Source: UBA9160 sp035489755 (GTDB lineage Bacteria; Myxococcota_A; UBA9160). Taken from it: a DNA stretch of 64,000 bases. The position numbers and the translations under genes are program-made. The notes beneath the pieces were generated by a model. That model was not told the origin of the DNA. It saw only the letters and a program-made list of their open reading frames with translations, and did not search any database. Positions 50,574 to 59,587 of the stretch are shown here, piece after piece (within the stretch, counting starts at the first letter, position 1; every line of letters begins with the position of its first letter). The stretch covers positions 124,001 to 188,000 of the forward strand of contig DATGZK010000077.1 of the NCBI GenBank assembly GCA_035489755.1. The letters run 5' to 3'.

Positions 50574-51680
50574 ATGACGCTACCCTTGCCTTCCTCTCAG
50601 GCCCTCACAGACGAGCGCGTGGCCTATTCCGCCGACGAAATCCTGGCCACCGACCCGGGCCTCGAGCCCCTGATCGCGAACGGCGTTCGTTGCCATGGTG
50701 GCCTCGACTCGGCCGGCGCGTATCACTCGCCCCGCACGCTTCACCGCGCGCCCGCGATCCGCGCTTGGCAGGGGCGGCTCGCTGCCTCGGGTGCGGACCT
50801 TCTCACGATCTCTCGCGATCTCCTACCGCCCCAATACCCGAACGTGGCGCAGGCCAAACTCCTGCTGCGAGCGGGTGTTCGGGAGCCGATCGTTCGGGCG
50901 CTCACCATGATCGCGATCGTCGAAGGTTTCGGAGCCGTGATTCGCGACGTGCGCGTGCCTGACCTGCGCGCGCTCGTGCGCGAGCCGATCGATGGGACCG
51001 CACTCGCGCACCTCGAGCGCGGGCTGTTCGAGGCGCACGCGCGGGACGAGGCGGGCCACCGAAACGAGGGTGGGCACAAGCAGATGTGGGAGGCCGCTCG
51101 TGACCTCGCGCTCGACAATCCGCGCATTCCCCCAGACGTGCTGATGCGCGTCATGGGCAGCGGAGGGCGCCCCTCCGAGCGAAGACGCTCCTTTCCACAG
51201 CTCGACGAGGCGCTGGAAGCGATGCTCGCCATCATGGCGAACGTCCTTGTGATCGAGGTGTTTGCGGCGGGGACCTTTGACTGGGGGGACCGCTTGCTCT
51301 CCGACCCGGAGGTTTCGGCCGAGCCCGAGCGGGCCGGCGGCATGGTGCGTTGCATTCGTAGCGACGAGACCCCGCATGTTGAGTATCTGCGAACGGCGCT
51401 CTCCGAAATCCGCGCGCGCACCCTGATCACGGCAAACGGCGGCACGATCCCGGGGCGCAGCGTGATCGATGCGCTCCTGCATCGAACGCTCGGAGTCCTC
51501 ACGACCAGCCGTCCGAAAGAGCAGCGGGCCGATACGCGTGCGTCCGTGGCGGAAGCGATGAGGCGTGCGGGCTCCCCGCAGCGTCTGCTTGAGGAATTTG
51601 ACGCGCTCGAGACCCCCTTTGTGGCACCCCGGAGAACCGGTTTCGAGCCCCTGTCGGGTGCCGAAGGACACGCGGCTTGA
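50574..51680 (+). CDS. unrecognised protein with a complete ferritin-like di-iron signature
   Basis: A 368-residue protein that I cannot assign to a named family. In predicted helices it carries E117, then E159-A-G-H162, then E228, then E265-T-P-H268, the E...ExxH...E...ExxH set of carboxylate-bridged di-iron four-helix proteins, with natural spacings of 42 and 37 residues. This predicts an O2-activating oxygenase or oxidase. The ATG at 50574 follows GGGAGAGA. Its stop overlaps the TTG start of an ABC1-kinase gene. In quinone synthesis a di-iron hydroxylase (Coq7) and an ABC1 kinase (Coq8) also work together. Confidence 0.6.
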   Translation: MTLPLPSSQALTDERVAYSADEILATDPGLEPLIANGVRCHGGLDSAGAYHSPRTLHRAPAIRAWQGRLAASGADLLTISRDLLPPQYPNVAQAKLLLRAGVREPIVRALTMIAIVEGFGAVIRDVRVPDLRALVREPIDGTALAHLERGLFEAHARDEAGHRNEGGHKQMWEAARDLALDNPRIPPDVLMRVMGSGGRPSERRRSFPQLDEALEAMLAIMANVLVIEVFAAGTFDWGDRLLSDPEVSAEPERAGGMVRCIRSDETPHVEYLRTALSEIRARTLITANGGTIPGRSVIDALLHRTLGVLTTSRPKEQRADTRASVAEAMRRAGSPQRLLEEFDALETPFVAPRRTGFEPLSGAEGHAA

Positions 51681-52942
51681 AGCTCGCGACGCGCCTTCGA
51701 CGCAGCGCACGCATCGCTCGCGCGGGGATGGTCTTGTGGCTGCTGTACAAGCCCCCCGACTACCTGCGGCGCGCGCTCGGCTTGCCGCTCCCCCACCGCG
51801 AGCGCACCCATGAGCGCGCCGCGCGCGTCATGCTCCGCACCGCGCTCGATTTGCGCGGCGTCGTGATCAAGGTCTGCCAGGTGATGGCCACCCGTTCCGA
51901 CGTCTTCCCGCCGCCTTTTGTTCGGGTGCTCAAGCAGCTCCACGACGCAGTCCCCCCGCAGCCGTTCGAGCGGATCGGGGCTGCGGTCGAGCGCGAGCTC
52001 GGCAAGCCGCTCGACGCGGTATTCTCCGAGTTCGAGCGGATTCCTCTCGCCTCCGCGTCGCTGGCCCAGGTGCATCGCGCGCGCCTGCGCGACGGACGGG
52101 CCGTCGCTGTCAAGGTTCAGTACCCCGAGATTGAAGAGATCGTCCGAACCGACCTCGAAAACATCCGGCGCGGCTGTCAGATCTACGAACGCCTCGATCC
52201 CCAGCCCCTTGAGCTCTTGCCCCTGCTCACAGAGCTCACCTCCCACCTCGCGCTGGAGCTCGACTTCCGGCGCGAAGCGGACAGCGCGGACCGGGTGCGC
52301 GAGATCTTTCAGGACGACCCGTCTGTCGTGGTGCCGCAGATCCACCGCGAGTGGTCGACATCGCGGGTGCTGACGATGGAGCTTGTGGACGGAATCAAGG
52401 TGACGGATCTGGAGGCGCTGCGCCGGGCAGGCCTCGATCCCAGCGATGTCGTGCAAGAGCTGATGCGAATCTTCGTGCGAATGATCCTCGCGGCCGGCTT
52501 CTTTCAAGCCGACCCCCACCCCGGGAATCTCTTCGTGCGTCCGAACCATCAAATTGTGCTGATGGATTTCGGCCTGTCGAAGGAACTGCCTGAAGGCTTT
52601 GGACTTGGCCTTTTCGAACTCATGTTCTCGATGATGACGCTCAATGAGGCCGCGATGATCCGGGCCTTCCGTGAGCTCGGCTTTGCGACCAAGACCGGGG
52701 ACCCAGCTCCCTTCCTGGAAATCGCACGTCGAATGATGCGCCGCAGTGACACCGGGCGCTTCGAGGGCGAGTTCACGGAGGAGATGACAGACGAGCTGTT
52801 CGAGGCCGTTCGCGAGAATCCCGTCGTCAAGGTACCGAATGATTTCGTGCTCGTGGGACGTGCCTTTTCTCTGCTCTCTGGCATCGCGCACACCCTCGGC
52901 CACCGCGCCAATGTGCTGGCGGCGATGGGTGCGAGGACCTAA
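51677..52942 (+). CDS. ABC1/AarF (UbiB-like) atypical kinase
   Basis: A 421-residue protein-kinase-like ATPase. The lead helix has K65-V-C67-Q68 in place of the invariant KxGQ. The A-rich loop is LASASLAQVHRA. The ATP lysine is in VAVKVQYP. The catalytic loop is ADPHPGNLF and the metal motif LMDFGLSKEL. There is no C-terminal membrane helix pair. UbiB/Coq8 kinases support quinone synthesis and lipid handling. TTG 51677 overlaps the stop of the di-iron gene (TTGA), so the two products are made together. Confidence 0.9.
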   Translation: MKLATRLRRSARIARAGMVLWLLYKPPDYLRRALGLPLPHRERTHERAARVMLRTALDLRGVVIKVCQVMATRSDVFPPPFVRVLKQLHDAVPPQPFERIGAAVERELGKPLDAVFSEFERIPLASASLAQVHRARLRDGRAVAVKVQYPEIEEIVRTDLENIRRGCQIYERLDPQPLELLPLLTELTSHLALELDFRREADSADRVREIFQDDPSVVVPQIHREWSTSRVLTMELVDGIKVTDLEALRRAGLDPSDVVQELMRIFVRMILAAGFFQADPHPGNLFVRPNHQIVLMDFGLSKELPEGFGLGLFELMFSMMTLNEAAMIRAFRELGFATKTGDPAPFLEIARRMMRRSDTGRFEGEFTEEMTDELFEAVRENPVVKVPNDFVLVGRAFSLLSGIAHTLGHRANVLAAMGART

Positions 52943-52957
52943 CCCGGGAGACGTCGA

Positions 52958-53632
52958 GTGCCTGACCTCTTGCTGCGGTCTGCGCCGGAAGACGCCGTCG
53001 CGCGCCTGACCCTTCATCGACCCGAGCGAAAAAACGCGCTCTCCATCGCGCTGCGCGACGAGATCAGCGATGCACTTTCGGCGCTCGCCGCGAATCCGGA
53101 GGTCAAGATCGTCGTGCTGACCGGGAGCGGCGATACCTTCTGCGCGGGCTTTGACCTCAAGGAGTTTGAAAGGGCCTCGGATCCCGAGTTCTCGCGCCGA
53201 CTTTGGGCGTCGAGTGACCGCTACCACCGGGCGTGCCTCGAGTTTCCGCTCCCGCTCGTGGCTGCAGTGAATGGGCCAGCGATCGCCGGCGGGTTTGACC
53301 TCGCGGTGATGTGCGATTTGCGCATCGCCGTGCCGGAGACCTATTTCTCCCATCCAGAAATCGCCTTCGGCGACGTCCTGTACTCGCCGCTGCACGACCT
53401 CGCGGGTGCGGCTGTGGCGCGGGACCTGTGCCTGACCGGCCGACGCGTCGACGCGGAAGAGGCGCGGGAGCTCCGCCTCGTCTCCCGTGTGGTTCCGCGC
53501 GCCGAGCTCGACGACGAGGTCGCACGTTGGACAGCCATGATTGCGCGCGCACCGCGCGAAGTGCTGCTGCGGACCAAGGCCAAGGCGATCGCGCGCGCGC
53601 GCATCTCCGCCAACGGCACCCTCGACCTGTAG
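52958..53632 (+). CDS. enoyl-CoA hydratase/isomerase family protein
   Basis: A 224-residue crotonase-fold protein, about 30 residues shorter than usual and probably lacking the last helices. RLTLHRPERKNALSIALRDEI, VVLTGSGDTFCAGFDLKEF (first oxyanion Gly region) and AAVNGPAIAGGFDLAVMCDLRIA (second) are present. The glutamates used for hydration are not certain: it has HPEIAFGDVLY where Glu is expected. It is 15 bp after the ABC1 kinase gene and starts at GTG with GGGAG. Confidence 0.85.
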   Translation: MPDLLLRSAPEDAVARLTLHRPERKNALSIALRDEISDALSALAANPEVKIVVLTGSGDTFCAGFDLKEFERASDPEFSRRLWASSDRYHRACLEFPLPLVAAVNGPAIAGGFDLAVMCDLRIAVPETYFSHPEIAFGDVLYSPLHDLAGAAVARDLCLTGRRVDAEEARELRLVSRVVPRAELDDEVARWTAMIARAPREVLLRTKAKAIARARISANGTLDL

Positions 53633-53697
53633 ACCGCAGACCCGCGGCAAAGAGCGACCCGGTCGATCCGGCAAGCGGAGACCGCGGGACTAAGGTC

Positions 53698-55140
53698 TTA
53701 GGCTCGACCGATCTGACGCTGCGCTTGGTCGAGGTCGTCGCGGGTGAATCGGAAACGCAGAAGGGCGAACAAGGAGATGAGGTACCAGAGCGCTGGGAAC
53801 CAAGAATACATCCACAGCATCCACATCTTCACCAGCTCGGTCTGGGGGACGCCCGGCGCGTACCCGACGTGCTCGAGCACCTGAAGCGCCGCAAAGCCCG
53901 TGATCGCATTTCCTGCCTTCGTGGCGAAGGACCAGATTGCGAAATAGGCGCCCTCGCGACGCAGACCGGTGCTGGCTTCGTCCGAGTCGATAAGATCGGC
54001 CACGATCGAGGGCGGCAACGCCAGGTAGTTGCCGAAGCTCATTCCGCCCACCACAAGAATCGCGGAGAAGAAGCCGACGGTGCCGGGTCCGAGCCAAAAG
54101 CAGGCCGCGCTTGTCCCCGTCGCGAGGACGATGGCGACAGCCCAGGTCGCGCGCTTTCCCGTGCGGCGGGCCATGCGGTTCCAGAGCGGCAGCGATGCCA
54201 CGGCCGACAGGAAGTAGAGGAGCAGATAGTACGACCAGGTTGGGAGCCAGGCCGGAACCGAGTCGGTCCACCAGCGGGGGGTTCCGATGATGTAGACCGC
54301 GACATAGATCACGAGGGTCGCAGGCACCGCACCGGCGATGGCGCTCGAAGCGAAGGCCGCGAGCAGCGCGCGAAACGGCCGATTCTCGAAGGTCGCGGCG
54401 ATGCCGGCGTAAGGGTTAAGGGCGGGCCGCCCCTGAAACTCCGGGCGCTCGCGTGCGACCAGACCGGAAAAGAACAGGAAGGCCGCGGTCGCGGCGCCGA
54501 GGATCGCCCCCATCGCGGCATAACCGTGCCGACCGCCGTAGAGATGAATCAGATACGCGGGAAGGATCGTGGCCGCAAGGAGCCCAGTGAGGCCCCAGCC
54601 CTCGCGCACGGCGATCACGCGGGTGCGCTCGAGGTAGTCGTCCGTCAGTTCCGCGCCGAGGCTGTAATAGGGGATCGCGCCGATGGTCCAGATAAGGAAC
54701 GTCAGCGTGTAAAAGCCGAGCATGTACACGAGCAGCCTGCCCTGCTGCCGCGCGGGATCCGCGAGCTCAGGCGGCGCGAACAGGAGATAGAAAGCGACGC
54801 CGAGCGGAATCGCGGCACCGACGATAAACGGGCGCCGGCGACCAAGACGTGTGTGGGTTCGGTCGGAGAGCCAGCCCATCACCGGATCCACGAAGGCGTC
54901 GAACAGGCGCGCGAACAGCAGTGCCCACGAAACGAGTCCCGCCGAGAGACCCACGTAATCGGTGTAGAAGAACTGCAAATTCACGGCCACGACAAGGCCA
55001 AGGAGCGAGAAGGCGAAGTTGCCAGCGCCATAACCAAGAACAGCCCGCAGGGGGAGGTTCTCGCGGCGCACCGACGTCGGTGCCAGCGGGACGGCGACGC
55101 TCACCTGCACAGTGTGCACGTCCCGTGGGCGACCTGGCAA
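53698..55140 (-). CDS. GPH-family MFS sugar-type:cation symporter
   Basis: A polytopic protein of up to 480 residues with about twelve helices. The GPH signature ARLFDAFVDPVMGWLSDRTHTRLGRRRPFI lies between helices 2 and 3. Substrates in this family are glycosides, pentosides or hexuronides, but relatives of this branch are linked to other solutes. The most upstream start is TTG 55140. GTG codons at 55119, 55110 and 55104 are equally plausible. It is 12 bp after the transglutaminase gene on the same strand, so it may belong to the ATP-grasp operon. Confidence 0.87.
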   Translation of the reverse strand: MPGRPRDVHTVQVSVAVPLAPTSVRRENLPLRAVLGYGAGNFAFSLLGLVVAVNLQFFYTDYVGLSAGLVSWALLFARLFDAFVDPVMGWLSDRTHTRLGRRRPFIVGAAIPLGVAFYLLFAPPELADPARQQGRLLVYMLGFYTLTFLIWTIGAIPYYSLGAELTDDYLERTRVIAVREGWGLTGLLAATILPAYLIHLYGGRHGYAAMGAILGAATAAFLFFSGLVARERPEFQGRPALNPYAGIAATFENRPFRALLAAFASSAIAGAVPATLVIYVAVYIIGTPRWWTDSVPAWLPTWSYYLLLYFLSAVASLPLWNRMARRTGKRATWAVAIVLATGTSAACFWLGPGTVGFFSAILVVGGMSFGNYLALPPSIVADLIDSDEASTGLRREGAYFAIWSFATKAGNAITGFAALQVLEHVGYAPGVPQTELVKMWMLWMYSWFPALWYLISLFALLRFRFTRDDLDQAQRQIGRA

Positions 55141-55152
55141 CCGGCGATTGCA

Positions 55153-56028
55153 CTATTGTTGTTGAGCGGAAGCCCCGCGCCGAATCGACACACACACATC
55201 GAGGTGATGGTCGCCGCCGCCGAGGTACACGCCGCGCAGCGGCAGGACGTCGTCGTAGTCGCGGCCGTGACCGATCTTGACGTGCCGTGGTCCGATCTCC
55301 TGGCGGTTGGTGGGATCGAGGCCCCACCATCCGGCACCGGGAATCGCGACCTCCGCCCAGGCGTGTGTTTTGACCTTGACGCATTCGCCCTGAGGCTCGC
55401 CCTCGCTCTCGGAGCTCTCCGAGAAAAGGTACCCGGAGACGTAGCGCGCAGGAATTCCCAGGCTGCGGCACATCGCGATTAGCAGATGGGCAAAGTCCTG
55501 ACAGACGCCTTTGCGGCCGCGCAAGATGTCGTTGACGTCGACTCCAACCGTGGTCGAGCCCGCGACGTAAGCCAGCGAACTTCCCACCATGCGATGGAGC
55601 GAGAGCACGACTCCGACGATGTCTGCACCCGCCGGCGCGGCTCGACGTTCCGCCTCCGCGCGCAGCGCCTCATTCCACGCCGTGTGGCGGGAGGCTGAGA
55701 GGTACTCGAGGTGAGCTTCCACGAACGCTGGATCCGAAAGGCGTTTCCAAGCCGGCGCGGCAGCCATGGGACCGGTGGGTCGGGTTTCGACCGAAGAGCG
55801 GGCGTGAATTGAGAGGCGATCATGCGGCGCCCGCGCGCCGAACGCATCGACGCGCGTGCCCCAGTAGTCGATGTAGGAATGAACGCGGGCCCCGGGCACA
55901 GTCCGCAGCTCATAGTGCAGGAGCGTCTGACGCGCATCGGTCGTCGGACAGGCCCGCAAGAGGTTCTGCGACTCCCATACCGGCTCGGGATACTTGAACT
56001 CACTCGTGTAGTCGATCTCGAAACGCAT
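55153..56028 (-). CDS. transglutaminase-like protease domain protein
   Basis: A 291-residue protein of the bacterial transglutaminase-like superfamily. The N-terminal beta domain starts RFEIDYTSEFKYPEPV. The catalytic triad is C176 in GRKGVCQDFAH, H222 in KTHAWAEV and D238 in WGLDPTNRQ. In the conserved neighbourhood with alpha-E and ATP-grasp genes it is predicted to cut or transfer the peptide product. It lies 17 bp after the alpha-E gene. Confidence 0.9.
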   Translation of the reverse strand: MRFEIDYTSEFKYPEPVWESQNLLRACPTTDARQTLLHYELRTVPGARVHSYIDYWGTRVDAFGARAPHDRLSIHARSSVETRPTGPMAAAPAWKRLSDPAFVEAHLEYLSASRHTAWNEALRAEAERRAAPAGADIVGVVLSLHRMVGSSLAYVAGSTTVGVDVNDILRGRKGVCQDFAHLLIAMCRSLGIPARYVSGYLFSESSESEGEPQGECVKVKTHAWAEVAIPGAGWWGLDPTNRQEIGPRHVKIGHGRDYDDVLPLRGVYLGGGDHHLDVCVSIRRGASAQQQ

Positions 56029-56045
56029 GCTTTCCTCACCGTTTC

Positions 56046-57011
56046 CTATGCAGATTCGAATACATGGAGTTCGGGCGGGGCGGCGGCCCGGAAGAAGTGG
56101 CGCTCGACAGCGTCTGCGACCGCGAGGATCCCCTGCTGGAGGGCATCGAGTGCGGCCGGCAATCCGCTCTCGACGACTTCATGCACATCCATGAACTCAA
56201 GGTCCGCCCGGAGCCGGCCGAGCAACCGCTCGGGCCGGGTCGGAGTGGTCTCCGCACCGAGGCGAACCAGCTCGGTCTCGCTGGCCCGGAGCGAGAACAG
56301 CACGCTGCGCGGGAACTCGCGGGAGAGCAGTAAGAACTCGAGCACATCCTGCGGTTCAATCTGCGCGCGGTGTGCCCGAAGGTACGCTTCGAAGGCTGAG
56401 ACCGACTTTAGAACAGCCATCCAGTAGTGAAGGTCGGATGGAACGGCCGCCTGGTTGGAGCGGCCGAAGCGCACCGAGAGCAGGCGGCAGGTCATCTCCG
56501 CCCGCTCCAGCATCCGGCCAAGCAGCAGGAAGCGCCAGCCGTCGTCGCGAGACATGGTCTCGGCGGACACTCCGCTGATGGTTTGACAGCGGCTCTTCAC
56601 GAACCTGTACAGCTGGTACGGCTCGCGTTCGAGGTCGGCTCGCAGATCGCGCGCGCGCAATTCGAGGAAAAGGGTGTTGATCGCCTCCCAGAGCTCGGTC
56701 GAGATGCGCTCGCGAACGTTGCGCGCGTTGTCACGGGCACGCGCCACCGAGCGCACGATGCTGCCCGCGTTCTTAGGGTCCAGCACCAGGAACTCTGTCA
56801 CCGCGGAGTCGGTGATCGGCACGCCCTTGGCTCCGAATACCTGGTCGAGATTGAGCAGCTCGAGGAGCTCGCGCCACGCGCTCTCGGCATTGAGAAGCGG
56901 CGACTCGAGCAGGCCGTGGTAGGTGACGTCAAGAAGTCGCGCGGTGTCCTCGGCACGCTCGATGTAGCGCCCGGCCCAGAAGAGGTCTTCCGCATGCCGC
57001 GCCAGCATCAT
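56046..57011 (-). CDS. alpha-E domain protein
   Basis: A 321-residue all-helical protein of the alpha-E family, starting MMLARHAEDLFWAGRYIERAEDTARLLDVTYHG, with ARDNARNVRERISTELWEAIN and WRFLLLGRMLERAEMTCRLLSVRF as further marks. The catalytic role is unproven. It always travels with circularly permuted ATP-grasp and transglutaminase genes. ATG 57011 overlaps the ATP-grasp stop codon (ATGA). A longer frame upstream is a shadow of the ATP-grasp gene. Confidence 0.9.
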   Translation of the reverse strand: MMLARHAEDLFWAGRYIERAEDTARLLDVTYHGLLESPLLNAESAWRELLELLNLDQVFGAKGVPITDSAVTEFLVLDPKNAGSIVRSVARARDNARNVRERISTELWEAINTLFLELRARDLRADLEREPYQLYRFVKSRCQTISGVSAETMSRDDGWRFLLLGRMLERAEMTCRLLSVRFGRSNQAAVPSDLHYWMAVLKSVSAFEAYLRAHRAQIEPQDVLEFLLLSREFPRSVLFSLRASETELVRLGAETTPTRPERLLGRLRADLEFMDVHEVVESGLPAALDALQQGILAVADAVERHFFRAAAPPELHVFESA

Positions 57012-58495
57012 ACCGACTCCCCGTTTTCGTCTGCCGCGAGCACCCAGGTATCCTTCGATCCGCCGCCCTGGGAGGAGTTCACGACGAGAGAGTCCTTGCG
57101 AAGCGCGACGCGCGTCAGGCCGCCGGGAATGACCTCGATCTTCTCCCCCGTAAGGACGAAGGGCCGCAGATCGATATGGCGCCCTTCGACCCGGCAACCG
57201 TCGCGTTGGGCGTCATCGAGGAGCGTCGGATGGCGCGAGAGCGCAACGACCTCCTGCGCAATGTAGCCGCGGGGCTTCGCCTCGACCGCCTTGCGCACCG
57301 CAGCGAGCTCTTCTTCCGTCGCCTTCGGCCCGATCACGATCCCGTACCCCCCAGACGCGTCCACCGGTTTGATGACGAGTTCGTGGAGTCGCGAGAGCGC
57401 TTTCGCCCGTTGGTCAGGCTCCCACAGCAGGTAGGTTTCGACGTTCGGGAGGATCGGTTCCTCGCCGAGATAGAACCGAATGAGGGCCGGGACATAGGCA
57501 TAGACCGCCTTGTCGTCCGCGACACCGTTCCCGATCGCATTGGCGAGGCTGACATTTCCTGCGCGTGCCGCAGCCAGCAGACCCGGCACGCCGAGAATCG
57601 AGTCGCTGCGAAAGACCGCGGGGTCGAGAAACTCGTCGTCGACCCGGCGATAGATCACATCGACGCGGGAGAGGCCGCGTGTCGTGCGCATAAACACGAC
57701 GTGATCGTCGACCACAAGATCGCGACCCTCCACCAGCTCGATACCCATCTGCCGCGCGAGAAAGGCGTGCTCGAAGTAGGCGGAGTTGTAGATGCCCGGC
57801 GTCAGCACCACGATCCGCGGCGGATCCGAGGCGCTGGCCGGTGCGAGGTTGCGCAAGGCTGACAGAAGCGACGCTCCATAGTGGTTCACCGGGCGGACAC
57901 GGTGCTGCGCAAAGACCAGCGGAAGGACGCGCGTCAGCGTTGCGCGGTTCTCGAGCACATAGGACACGCCGCTCGGCGTGCGCAGGTTGTCCTCGAGTAC
58001 GCGGTAGGTGCCGCAGGCGTCGCGCACGACGTCAATGCCGGCAACCACGCAGTGCGCACCTCGTGGCACTGGGATCCCGTAGGCCTCCCGGCAAAAGCCC
58101 GCGGACGACTGGACAAGCCAGATCGGGATCACGCCGTCGCGCAAGGCCGCGCGTTCGCCGAGGTACAGGTCCTCGAGGAAGCAGTTAAGCGCCCGCACAC
58201 GCTGGACAAGCCCGCGTTCGACGTGGCGCCACTCGTCCGCGGGAATGATTCGCGGGATCAAGTCGAGGGGCCACGTGCGCTCGATGCCCTGCGCTTCGCC
58301 GTAGACGGCAAAGGTGATGCCAAGGTTCCGGAGGATCGTGTCGCGCAGACGCGCCCGGCGGAGAAGTTCATCCGGGGGGAGCGCTCGAAGGCGTTCTACG
58401 AGAGGCCGGTAGTGTGGCCGGATCTCGCCTTGCGGATCAAAGACCTCGTCGAAGAAGTCCCCGCGCTGGTAGTCCGTGAAGAGATCCGAGGTCAT
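57008..58495 (-). CDS. circularly permuted ATP-grasp protein (DUF404/407 type)
   Basis: A 495-residue member of the CP-ATP-grasp type 2 family. It begins YQRGDFFDEVFDPQGEIRPHYRPL and has GIPVPRGAHCVVAGIDVVRD, YRVLEDNLRTPSGVSYVLENR, VIYRRVDDEFLDP, LANAIGNGVADDKAVYAYVP, VIKPVDASGGYGIVIGPKA and HIDLRPFVLTG. Such enzymes are predicted to ligate an amine to a carboxylate, making a short peptide or tag. It is the first gene of the triad. Tandem hairpins lie about 100 bp upstream. Confidence 0.92.
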   Translation of the reverse strand: MTSDLFTDYQRGDFFDEVFDPQGEIRPHYRPLVERLRALPPDELLRRARLRDTILRNLGITFAVYGEAQGIERTWPLDLIPRIIPADEWRHVERGLVQRVRALNCFLEDLYLGERAALRDGVIPIWLVQSSAGFCREAYGIPVPRGAHCVVAGIDVVRDACGTYRVLEDNLRTPSGVSYVLENRATLTRVLPLVFAQHRVRPVNHYGASLLSALRNLAPASASDPPRIVVLTPGIYNSAYFEHAFLARQMGIELVEGRDLVVDDHVVFMRTTRGLSRVDVIYRRVDDEFLDPAVFRSDSILGVPGLLAAARAGNVSLANAIGNGVADDKAVYAYVPALIRFYLGEEPILPNVETYLLWEPDQRAKALSRLHELVIKPVDASGGYGIVIGPKATEEELAAVRKAVEAKPRGYIAQEVVALSRHPTLLDDAQRDGCRVEGRHIDLRPFVLTGEKIEVIPGGLTRVALRKDSLVVNSSQGGGSKDTWVLAADENGESV

Positions 58496-58594
58496 CGGGA
58501 GCCGCCTGGAACAGTTCTAAGCAAGGAGCGTGCCCCGTAGGGGAAGTGCGCCCTGCGCTGCCCAGGTACGGCACCTGAGAGTCGCGTTGGCTCT

Positions 58595-58631
58595 GCCTTG
58601 CCGGTGGGCAAGGCCTGCGTGCGGCGCAGGC
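58595..58631. repeat. tandem hairpins upstream of the ATP-grasp operon
   Basis: GCCTTGCC-GGTG-GGCAAGGC (58595-58614) and GCCTGCG-TGCGG-CGCAGGC (58613-58631) follow directly, overlapping by two bases. Both are perfect stems. They lie between the stop of the 230-residue protein gene and the ATP-grasp start, on a common strand, so they may end the first transcript or regulate the second. There is no T-tract. Confidence 0.45.
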
Positions 58632-58688
58632 GTGCAGCCCTCGGCACATCCCGTCCGGAGTCGGCGCGGTCTCGCCCCTAGGGGAGGC

Positions 58689-59381
58689 TCAGCCGAGGTA
58701 TGAGAGATCCGGGCGCAAGACCGTCATCTGCCGCTCGGCCCGCTGGAGGGCGTCGATTCCCTTGCGGTAGATGCGGTCTCCTTCGCCGGCGCCGAAGGCG
58801 CGAATGAGCAGCTCCTGGGGCGGGAGCACCTGATCGAGCTCCTCGACGCGCTGGATCGGCCGCACCGTCCAATAGGTGCGCAAATCGCCGATCACGGTCT
58901 GGTAGGCATACAGGCGGCTCGGATCGTCCGCCTTGGGAATCGCTTCGGCGACCTTCCCAATCAACTCCTCGCAAGCCGGGATGCTGCCAGGTCGCGCCCT
59001 CAGAAAGGTGACGAGCGTAAGAGCCGGTGGCGCCGTGCTCCCCTGTGGGGCGTAGCTCAGGTCCGGCCGGTCATGCGACACAGTATAGCGTAGCTCGGCC
59101 AGGCACTCGGCCATCTCATGGTAGAGCTTCGTTCCTTCGCGCTCGCCAAATAACCGCGCCATATAGGCCGGCGGCGGGTCTTGTTCACCGAGCGCTGCCC
59201 AGTCCGCATGCTCCTGAACGAAGTACAGCGTCCCGATCGATCCGAAGGCCACTTCCTGCGCCTGCCAGTGTCCGCCCTCCCTCCGCTCTGCCGCGCGCTG
59301 TGCGATGCGGCGAACGCTTTCCTCGTACAAATGAGAACGTTCCGGGCGCACCCGGACGGAGAGCACGTTGAGAAGCGCCAT
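58689..59381 (-). CDS. protein of two tandem dimeric alpha/beta-barrel domains
   Basis: A 230-residue protein made of two copies of one domain. Copy 1 (about 1-115) runs ALLNVLSVRVRPERSHLYEESVRRI ... TVSHDRPDLSY. Copy 2 (about 120-230) runs ALTLVTFLRARPGSIPACEELIGKV ... TVLRPDLSYLG. In each, a YFVQEHADWAALG / YWTVRPIQRVEELD strand and a FGxxEGxxxY helix recur. The fold is of the ABM/Dabb sort. Catalytic role unknown. The ATG at 59381 follows GGGAGG. Confidence 0.65.
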   Translation of the reverse strand: MALLNVLSVRVRPERSHLYEESVRRIAQRAAERREGGHWQAQEVAFGSIGTLYFVQEHADWAALGEQDPPPAYMARLFGEREGTKLYHEMAECLAELRYTVSHDRPDLSYAPQGSTAPPALTLVTFLRARPGSIPACEELIGKVAEAIPKADDPSRLYAYQTVIGDLRTYWTVRPIQRVEELDQVLPPQELLIRAFGAGEGDRIYRKGIDALQRAERQMTVLRPDLSYLG

Positions 59382-59587
59382 CGGGAAACCTCCCTGGCGG
59401 TGCGGGGGCGTTGCAGGCGCGCTAAACGTACGGAACTCCGCGCGCAACCGCCCGCCCCTCGAGAGTTGGGCAGCCCACCCGAGGGCCGAAAGCGCCGCTC
59501 GGCTCGCGCAGGGGAGCCCGCTCCGAGGCGGCGGAGCGCCGCCGCCTCCCTATACTGCCGGCGCTGTCATTTCGGGCGGAGGGGTTC

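Noticed and set aside
50741..53674. A 977-codon open frame on the minus strand
   Set aside because: It lies antisense to the di-iron, ABC1 kinase and enoyl-CoA hydratase genes, reads as His/Arg/Glu-rich nonsense and shows no domain. Long antisense frames are expected in GC-rich genes with strong third-position bias.
53311..55482. A 723-codon open frame on the plus strand
   Set aside because: It runs antisense to the GPH transporter and part of the transglutaminase, with Arg/Glu-rich repeats and no recognised domain.
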